Positions 36,805 to 46,844 of a stretch of 64,000 nucleotides of DNA are shown one piece after another. This stretch comes from Bimastos eiseni (taxonomy: Eukaryota; Annelida; Clitellata; Crassiclitellata; Lumbricidae). The position numbers and the translations under genes are program-made. A model generated the notes under the pieces. The model was not told the origin of the DNA. It ran no database searches and saw only the letters and a program-made list of their open reading frames with translations. Every line of letters begins with the position of its first letter. The stretch's first letter is position 1. The DNA is taken from assembly GCA_959347315.1 (NCBI GenBank), contig OY365809.1, positions 1,327,212 to 1,391,211 on the forward strand, given 5' to 3'.

Positions 36805-36929
36805 TACCTAGGCAACCACATCTACCTTGGTAATCAGTTCTACCCTGGCAGCAAGATCTACCTTGGCAACGAGGTCAACCTTGGCAACCAGGTCCACCTT
36901 GGCAACCAGGTGACCTTGGCAACCAGGTC
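36805..36929 (+). repeat. 18-bp minisatellite just upstream of a spectraplakin start codon
   Basis: Six 18-bp units and a final 17-bp unit of the type taccttggcaaccaggtc, ending six bases before the ATG at 36936. If transcribed, it forms part of the 5' UTR of the first exon. Confidence 0.9.
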
Positions 36930-36935
36930 GTCGGC

Positions 36936-37056
36936 ATGGCCTATGGAGAGTCGAGCTGGTTGGACATTTTCTTGGCTAAGGATCAGGCCGACTTCCTCGT
37001 TCTGCCAACGATTCTCCAGCTCGATCCAGCCGATCGAAGAGTTCTGGTCATCGCAG
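36936..37056 (+). CDS. MACF1: spectraplakin alternative first coding exon 1a
   Basis: The ATG at 36936 follows an in-frame TAA at 36831. It encodes 40 residues beginning [10 protein letters not shown] and ending [12 protein letters not shown], then one base before the donor gtaaga (phase 1). The LDPA(E/D)R segment is the conserved N-terminal lead-in of the longer MACF1/plectin/shot isoforms. A strong acceptor (tgttttttag, ending 36710) suggests a 5' UTR exon further upstream. An upstream frame (36715-36792) and a minisatellite precede the ATG. Confidence 0.88.
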
Positions 37057-40000
37057 GTAAGATCGAACGACACATCTACTTCGTATCCCAGGTTCTCACT
37101 TATTAAAATCCCTCTGTTTTCTTGCCCGCATGGAATCCCTGTGGGCTATATATGGGTCGCATGTCATGTCATACCTCTTGTCATGCTCCCTGGGTTATTA
37201 CATTAACCGCGATCGTAACTATAACCGTTTGTTGTATTACAAATACACAGTATTGTTTTATATGCATCTCAAAGGATGTCTTGAAGGTAAATCTTAAAAG
37301 TGAATAAATGGATGATCTGTGAGATGATAATGGCGGCGAGAGAGAGGGGCGCCATCCGCCATGATATGCCGAGGATAAGGAAATGAAGTCGCTAACACGT
37401 CATACCATAAATGCCGCTAAGGTTCATCGTCTTGTCCAGTGAACTTAATAACAGTCAACGCAAGTTAATGAGTCTCGCGTTGAAAGTCTTCACGTCATTC
37501 GCTAGAGGACCTCACTTACTCTTTTGAGTGTGAATGATATTGAGATCGTTCCAGAGAGATTGGGAGAGAGAAGAATGAGCAGACGAGTAATTCTATAAAA
37601 TCAATCGTAAAGGTAATGGAAATGATGTCCTCAGTTTAAGCATTCATTTGGCGCAGTTGTAAGCGAGACTGTGGCTGTTAAACAACTGAACACCTTTTTA
37701 ACGTGACACCATACGTTATATATAAACGTAAATACATCTGGTAGTACTCGGCCAGTCGTTAAACTGCAACAACCTTGTAATATATATATAGTTTCAAAAA
37801 GAACTTTCTTGTGTATGATAATTGCTTTGGAAGGTTCTGCCTTGTAATTGGGAATCCAAAGCTTTGAATCTGCCTGAGCCACTGTGCAACGACTATGGAC
37901 AAGGTGCTCGCCCAGTGCAGGATTTACGTATAAGCGAAACAAGTTATTGCTTAGGGCCCCCACGTTCTTGGGCCCCCAAAATTGTCCGAATGGGCAAGTG
38001 CGTAGTCTGTTGTGCACAAGATAATCTAGAGAAACAATTGTATTGACTTATTAATTTTCATCAATTGCATTCCTATTAAAAGTTAGCTTGAAACCAAAAG
38101 GCGCCCCAATAATCCAATTTATTAATATCGTCTTACTTGTTAGCATTACATCCATTTTACTATCTAAATATATATATTGCCTTTTAACAATTTACTAGTG
38201 TAATATTTAACGATCAGTACTTCGAATTGATTAAAACTCGTTTCTGTAGACCGTCAATTCTTTACATACGCTGAATATATACAAAGACACAGAGATCCTT
38301 AGACAGCCAGACAGACAGACAGACAGCCAGACGGGCAGAGTCAATGCAGCCGCGGTAGGTCTGTTGAAGTGCGGATATTAATCTCATTATAATCGCTAAT
38401 TGGACTATTAAGTGTATCACACGGGCGGTGTCCTTTGTAACGACCCCCAACGCACTCTTTGCTATTTCATCTCTTTATGTTAGGCCTATGTCTTAATTCC
38501 AAGCCTTTACCTGTTTCCATGGCAACCTTCCGATCTGAAGCCAGAAATTGTCTCTATCCTTTTGACGCCAAGTAGTTCTCAACTTCCCATATTCATGGTA
38601 AAGGGTTATGCTATATACTCTCCGAAATTAATCTCCACCCAGTTCGGTGAGTAAGTCTCTCAGTCTGTCGGCCAGCTCACTTGATATGGGTAGCATCTCA
38701 TCTTTGCAAGAACTCTTACCCAGACTCACTTGACCATCCAACCTCTAATCCTCGACCAAAACGACACCCGCCTGAACTTTGAACAGCTACCCTGCCTCCT
38801 CTGACCATCTGGAACCCGAACCCTGACCTATCTCGGACTACCATTTGGACAACCCCTCTGATTTTACGCAGCACTCGTGAATAAAGTTGGATATACCCGT
38901 TCCCAATTGCTAGACGATTATTATGCGAAGCCGTGCATTCTCTGTGGAATGCCCTATAGGCGATAATAGTTTTTGGCCTAATTCTGGAGTTGTACCTGTG
39001 CCGTAAATCGCTTAGTGGTAAGTTTTATGGCCATTTGAAGACCTATCTTTTTGTCCGGGCTGGAGTTGTGTCTTGAGAGGGTGGTATAGAAATTCTGAAT
39101 GAATGAACGAACGAATGAATGCACGAACGAATGAATGAATGAATTATGTTCCCTAGACAGCCTATATGAATATCCGTTAAACAGACGCTAGAAGTCTGTA
39201 TGGAGATTTGACCCTCTGCTTGGCTTTCGAGTGGCGCTTTAGAAGTTTGGTGATCACGACTATTTATCTTGCATTTCCGCTGCATACCTACTAGAAAAGC
39301 AGAGTGATTCTTTTCTGTGACATCCCTCGTCATTATTGGTTGCCTCCAGGGCTGCTGCTGCTGTTGCTGCTTGTGATGACGAAGAAGATGGTATTGTTGT
39401 TTACTGGGATGTCCTCCTCCTCCTCCTCAGCAGCTGCTTTGATTGCCATCAGCTGCTGTAGCTGCCGCATCAGTGGCTGATGACGATGGCGTGGGCGACG
39501 TTGCCAACTCATTCTGTCTGTCTGGGTAAAGGATGAGTCACGGAGCATTCCTTGTGCCCGTAGTTGACATGAGATACACCTGTCTGGATGTGTGTATGCC
39601 TGTCTTTCTATCTGTCTCTCTTTCTCTGTCTGTCTGCCTGCATGTCTGCTTATATGTTTACCTATATATCTGTATATCTGTCTGGATGTGTGTATGCCTG
39701 TCTTTCTGTACTATAACTTCGCCCTCATCGTCAGTCTCTGATGCGAGACATTTGGCGGCGATGGGTACGAATAAATGATCGCCATTGTCCTCAATCATTT
39801 GTAACGTCCATTGATCCCCTTAGGATTAATGTTAGGTTCAATTGATGTTAAGTCCTCCTCACTTATCTTATGATTATGTCATCATGTTTAGAAGCATTAA
39901 TTACTTCTGAATACTTGTATGCATCACAATCTCTGTGTCTGTCTGTCTGTCTCTGTCTGTCTGTCTGTCTGTCTCTCTCTGCATCTATGTCCATCTCTGT

Positions 40001-42520
40001 TTATCTCTTTGCCTGTCTCTTTAAGTCTGTCTGTGTCTCTCTTTGTGTATGCACGTATGTGCCTTTGACTGCTTCTTTGTGCCTCATTGCCATGACGTGT
40101 GTCTGCCTGTCTGTGCGTCTCTGTGTGTCTGCCTGTCCCTTTGTTTGTCTCATCATGTGTCTTCTTCTGTCTGTGTCTTCATGGTCCTCCAATAGTAACT
40201 AACTGCTAATGATCGCTGTCATCTGATACAGCAGTCTAAATGTTATCTCCGTCCGTCTGTCTCTGTCTGCCTCTGTCTGCCTCTGTCTGTCTCTGTCTGC
40301 CTCTGTCTGCCTCTGTTTGTCTGTGTCCATCCTGTCTCATAGGCTGCAGTCGGCCAACGAGTTTCTAAATCTGGCCAATGCGTATACAAGCCTACAGGCC
40401 GCATCAAATACGCCCTCAAAGTCCCCTCTCCCCGTAAACACACACATATGGACAGTCCCCACGCACACACGCACACACGCGCGCGCACATATATGCACAC
40501 AGATATGTGCATATGTACACGAACATAGACTGATTTACACAATAATTATGTGTACACAGCTGTACGCCGTGCATACATCAACACGTAGACAGCTAAGAAA
40601 GAATGCTGAGACCCATTGTAGGCCGCCTAGATATAGCTCTGCCATGAGTATAACGTATAGCCTGGACAGGGTGAGGTCACACACGTAGGCCTAGCGGTGT
40701 CTAGGTCTCCTGCGAGTCGCCGTGAGCCTAGGCCGAGAGCCGACCGACCGACCTAGTGTGACGAATCTTGAATATTTGTCCAGTTTCTTGGTCTCAGAGG
40801 TTAATCCTTTTGCGTGGTTTTCAATTCGATCTTGCGCTGTGCAGGATATTTCGTGTGAATTTAAAGAGGAGCGATTTTTCGGCACACGGAGTATCTGGAG
40901 TGTCGTATCCGCGTACGCCCCATGAGGAATAGCCGCCGCCGCCTTGAGGCCTGGCGTTGACACGAGAGAGGGAGAGAGAGGGAGAGATGGCCGAGGAGGA
41001 GACACCGGTCCTGAGTGCGTACGAGTTTAGTAGGAGGATTGACACAGGCAAGTCGGCGGGGGTGCTTACGGGTTTGATTTTTGTGAGTGGTTGGTTGGTG
41101 GTCGGGATGTGGAGCGGATGCTTGGGGATGTTTTTGGAGGTTTTGTGTGGCGTCTGATGGTTGTTGGTTGGATGTGTTGGTTTGTGTTTGAGGGATGTTT
41201 GTGATTCTGGATGTGGGATTGATGGTTGCTTGTGTTCGTATTACACCTAAACCGTACCTGAGGCATTTCTGCACTTTGGCGTCCTCTTTTCCTGCAAGGG
41301 CCTCCTTGCCGTCTTCCACTCGCGACCTTCTTGTTAGTACGCGCATGCGCTCTGCTAAGGCCCATTCGAAGTGCTTTGCCTATGTTGGCCCGTCATCTTG
41401 GAACTGTATTCCACAGCCCTTGCACCTGGAATTACTGACCCTCTCACCTTGCCAGTTTCTAAGAGACCGTAAGACTTTCCCGTTCCCTTGCCAAGCACAG
41501 ACGCCCGTTGAGAGCGCTGATGATTCGAGCGGCGCTATATAAATGCTTGATTACATTACGTTGGTCAACTGGTTGTACGATTGCAGTTTTTATTTGGAAG
41601 AAGCCAAAGGTATTCCTCTGAAATGGGGCAGTATACTGAAGGAAGCGAGTGAGGAAGAAAGGGTCTTGGGAGTGGTTATTTTTTGGGAGCTGATCTCTCG
41701 ATACAGCGCCATACCAATGATGAGATCCGCTGAGAGAAGGGGAGCCAATAAAGGACGATGATTATGCACAAAAGCAATGTAAAGACACTTGTGACAGAGT
41801 AAAATGGAGAAGAAGGATCCGTGTGGCTGACCCTCCCCTTTGAGGTATTAAATCAAGCCTGAAGGAGATATATGCACAAAAGGCAATGCGCTGAAGCAGC
41901 AAGGAAGGCTAACAGTAGTAACCAGGGACAAGGATACAATACTGAGGTTTTACAAAGCACTGGTTAGGCCGCAGTTGGAATACTACATCCAGGCATGGGG
42001 TCAATACCCAAACCAGGACATGGAATAACTGGAGCAAGTGTAAAGAAGAGACACACAAATGATCATTTGGAGCTACAGGGATCTGGGTTACGAAGAAAGG
42101 TTGAAAGGTTACGGGCTAACAACATTGGAGAGCAAAAGCTGAGAAGATATAATGATGAGTCTACAAGATTATCTCTTGGAAGTAAGCACTACAGAGGAAG
42201 AGGGTCTTGAAATAGCGCCAAACCACAGGCAGCTCGAGGACACGTGTATAAATCTTTTATACAGTAGAAAGGAAGATTTGAGCAGAAATTCTGCAGTGCA
42301 GGAGTTGTAGACTTGTGGAATAGTTTGGATGATATAATTCTGTGTCATTGGACACTTTCACGTCTCTGTCTAAGAGGAAGCTATGAAAATTGGACTATTA
42401 ATTATCACTTGAAGTAGTTCTATGACCACTGATTACATGTCCTGCAAACCACTTAAAACCTTTCTTATACTATATTATACAATATAGGGCGCTATATAAA
42501 TGTTCATATGCATACATATG

Positions 42521-42553
<33 letters not shown>

Positions 42554-45500
42554 TGTCTGTCAGTGCATTTGGTTCTTTGTGTAATTTGGTTTGTGTTAGT
42601 GGATGTGTGTGTGTGTGTGTGTGTCCAATCGCATGAGTTATGTAATGCAATCGAACATTTATATAGCGCCACTTAAAATATCTACTCAGAGGCACTCTTT
42701 GTGCTAGCCTAACTGATGTTATTTGTTATTACCAAGGAGAATGTTTACACCAGTTAGCAAAACAATGCAAAGTTTATGGTGGAGTAAAGGAACCTGTGGG
42801 GAGCTAACACCAGTAGTGAACCTACTAGCACCTAGTGTTACTACCACCGTTACACCGGAATTATTATGACGTGTGTAGGCCTACTATATTAGAGAATAAG
42901 ACTGGTTGGTGTCTTGGTCTCGTTTCCTAACCCTCAACGTCTTATTCTCCCTCCGGTTTTGTGTCTCATTATAACCGAGTTGGCTTAGGGAGCAAAGGTG
43001 GACCAGACATCACAATACAACAACTGCCCTCTGGTGGCCATTTGTATGTAAAAATGAAGGCAATCGATGAAGCACCAAAACCAAACTATGATGAGGTCAA
43101 TAATAAGACCTATTGTTTTCTGCTAATTGTAGATCAAAGAGATGCCGTTCAGAAGAAAACGTTTACCAAATGGGTCAACAAACACCTCGTCAAGGTAGGT
43201 TTACGGGACGCAGAGGGAATTCTCAACAACGGCTTATTGGTAGTTTCGGTTAAAGACAATGTGTGATAACGAAGATCATTAGCGTCGCCCTCCTATTTTG
43301 TCCAGGCTTGGGACTGGCACTGTAGGAGTGCACGCAGTGGCGGAGTTTATAAGTGATGAGATACAATACAATACTTGAGCGCGCAATATATTTATTCCAA
43401 CGCATTGCACCGGGCTGCACCCTCATTCATGCTTGCATACACACACGTACATATGCGCCTTTGAATGATAGCGCTATATGAATTTGCGGATACAATACAA
43501 TGCCCAAACTGTCAGAGGGTAGCATGTACGTAACTACAGAATTGAAACAGCTGGTATGGGTGGAATAGTAAACCATATGGGGATCTTTCTTAAGGGTTTA
43601 TTGAGGGCGTAAGAGTGGGTGGGTGACGTGCCCTCTTTTTATCTGTCTGTCTCTTTCTATCTCTGTCTTTGTCTGTCTTTCTGTCTCTCTCTCTTCTCAA
43701 TGACCTATTATGCTTTGTTTGGCTGCCGGGTCATTCGTGTTGTTGATAGTTAGCCAAATATTTAACGAAGACATGGAGCAGTTAGCAAACAGTCGACCTA
43801 GGACTATAATAGTTGAGCTGTTCATATTTTAATGCTTTTCAATATTATATTCATTTAATATTGGCAGTAAAAACAGCCGACCGAAAGCAGACACACAGAC
43901 ATACAGGCAGACAGACAGACAGACAGACAGACAGACATACCTCAAATGATTACGAGTTCAACGAAATAATAAAGATTGAGTTAAAAATATATGCTTAATA
44001 TTGCTAATGTTTAATTGAACGATTAAAGAGATGATCAGGTATTAAATGGCACAATTTGTCAAAGACATTCTAAAACAGTTCGCCAATTTCATCTGCCAGA
44101 GTAGGTGTTAAGACAGACATGGAGGCAAATACACAGACAGACGGACTGACAGGTAGACAGACAGACAGACAGATATACAGACAGATAGACGGATGGATGG
44201 ACGGACGGATGGAGAGACAGAGGTACAGACGGACAGAGAACAGACAGATAGAGGGGCAAGCATGCAGACGGACAGACTGAGGCAGACGGGTAGAGGGACA
44301 TGTAGGCAGGCAGACACAGAGACAGGCAGATGGGAAGCATCTATAGGTGATATAATTGTGCGTAATTTCCTGATTCCAAGCAAAAATTTTTCTGGAATTG
44401 GTCGATAGAGGATTTACACAATAATAGGAATACGAGAAGATCTCACGCGATGAAGATGAATTATTGATTATCTATGGGAAAATATATAAATATATTTTGT
44501 GAATAGAGAATATGTCAGAGGGCTAAATGTCGGATATCATAGAATAAAAGACAGGGTGTAAGTAATTGAAAGTCGTATACGTTCTGTGGTCCTTTGCCAA
44601 TTACTGCAATTGTTCTAATAACAAAGTCCAATTGAAAACATATTTCGCCGTTGACGCAGTAAATGCATTTTGTCCTGCCAACTTTTACAGATTAGGGATA
44701 GGTTTTTTATGTTGTTTACGATGTGATTGATGATGATGATAATGACGATGGCGACGACTTCGACGACGACTTCGACGACGACGACGATGACGACGACGAT
44801 GATGATGGCGATGACAATAATGATGATGACGACGACGATGGTGACGACGACAACGACGATGATGATGATAGCGATGACAATAATGATGATGACCATGATG
44901 ACGACAACGATGATGATGGTGACGACAGTATGATCTGTTGAGAAAGGAGTTGACTGAGTTTGCTAGCATTCCTATAGTGTCGTATAACCTAGCGTAAGAA
45001 TGCATTGTCGATATGTTACTAAAGTCTTTCTTTTATTGCCACTTCAACGCAGCACTGGAGGTATTACAAGGTTGGTCCAACTGCGTGACGTACCTATGCG
45101 ATTGTGGCCTCATGTCTAGTTCGTTTGTACAGTGTCTAGTATAGAGTGTTAGTATGTGTGCTCGTGATGTCAGATTTATGTTTACATGTGTCCTCTGTGT
45201 TTACATTACTTTGCATTACTTTTGTAGGTATTTTTGTACATTTCATGTTTATGGTTCTTTTGATCTTGATGTAAATTTCTGTGCATTGTGTATATCTAAA
45301 TTTCATGGCATGATATTTTATCAAGTATAGAGAAGCAGTCCATGTGAGGCAACCACGGGTATGAAATGTTAGCAACTTCATTTTCCTGGTCTCGGCATAT
45401 GAGAAATGCAATCATCTGCCACTCTCTCTCTTTGTAGCTTAAATTTTCTTCCTTCTATAAAAAATTTACTCTAAAGTCTAAACTCACTATTTCTCCTTAG

Positions 45501-46811
45501 CTTTCAATTACTTTGAAATCTAAGTGCCTCTGCTCCTGGCGACTGACTGACTATCCGCGCCTCAGATTCACATTTCCTAGTAACCGTGCGCGCGTTACAA
45601 CCTTAATTAATAATAATAATGATACTAACCTGTGGAGAGCTTCTTTAACTTTAATAACCTACGTTCTTATCTTTAATAGACCAATTTATATTATCGGAAG
45701 TTCGGACGGTATAAGCCGAGTTTCGAGACAAGTACTTCCTCTCGCTATCAATGCGGATGGCAACACCTACCTTTACGACACTTCTCATCTCTTACGTACA
45801 TACATATGATGATTTAACCAACGACATACGCATATATACATATTGAAGCGGAGGAGGAGAAATTAGAGGAAGAGAAGGAAAGGGTAGAGGTGAAGAGGAT
45901 GAAGAAGAGGAGCAGGGGAAAGAGTGGAAGAAGCTGGATAAGTATATAAGGAAGAGGAGAAAATAGTACTAATAATTTTCGTTAATTTCAAACGGACAAA
46001 CCGCGGTATGATTACAAGTACAGTATGAACGAATGATAACAACTAGTTATTACAGGAGTCGAATTTAACCATTGGCAGCCATGCAGGGCGCCCATTACGC
46101 TATACATATAATTTTTAACAAACGCCGCCGCCTAGTGAAAGAAGGAAAGAAGTCAACCTGATGGGGAATACGGGGGAAACACGGTTCATCAGCGCTGCAT
46201 CCCAGTGTGTTCGCCACCACTCTACGCACCCCCCCTCCCGTAGAAGGGAAGGAGAAGAGAAGGCGAGGAAAAGAAGGAGATGGAGGCCTAATAAGTAGAG
46301 GGTTATTTCAGCTGTCGTTTAACTTGAACGGTTTCAGTGTTTACATTCATCATTGAGAGTCGCTTTGCAGGAGACGTATATTGTTAATACTACAAGAATT
46401 CCATTGTGTCGGTTTAAAGACCTCTTTAGCCTAAATGTTCGACTTGACTGACTGCAGCTGGCCTATTACCTTTGACTGGCAGGCTCTGTGTGAGGGTACA
46501 AGGATATTCGTCTGTCTGTCTGTCTGTGCGTCTCTGTATGGCTGCGTGTGTTCTTCTCTGTGGCCTTCTAGTTGTCTATGTGCTGAGCCTGTGTCGGTCT
46601 GTCTCTCTGCGTTGTGTCTATGTGCATGTCTCTATTTTAGTATCTGTGTGTCTCTGCGTATGTGTGGCTATCGTCTCTCCTCCGTCTTCTGCTCTTTCTT
46701 TCAATCTACTCCTCCTTGCCTCTTCTTCTCTCTCTTTGTCTGTCTGTCTGTCTTTCTTATATACATATATACACATATCTGTTATTTTGTTTGTGTTTGT
46801 TTATTTACTGA

Positions 46812-46844
<33 letters not shown>

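Larger units (their letters stand above)
41048..43132. other. intron between exon 1b and the first CH1 exon
   Basis: Contains two LINE remnants (about 41325-41545 and 41860-42420), CATA units (42519-42552) and GT units (42604-42627). The open frame running into the exon at 43133 from 42961 is intronic by comparison with the family. Confidence 0.7.

Noticed and set aside
42961..43132. Open frame running directly into the 62-nt CH1 exon
   Set aside because: The acceptor at 43131-43132 and the family alignment place the exon start at 43133; upstream residues have no similarity to known N-termini.
43200..43270. In-frame read-through after the 62-nt exon ([13 protein letters not shown]...)
   Set aside because: A perfect gtaggt donor at 43195 and the match of the 48168 exon to the next family residues show that this is intron.
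44723..44941. Poly-Asp, poly-Met/Thr and His/Arg-rich frames
   Set aside because: All are translations of one GAT/GAC microsatellite.
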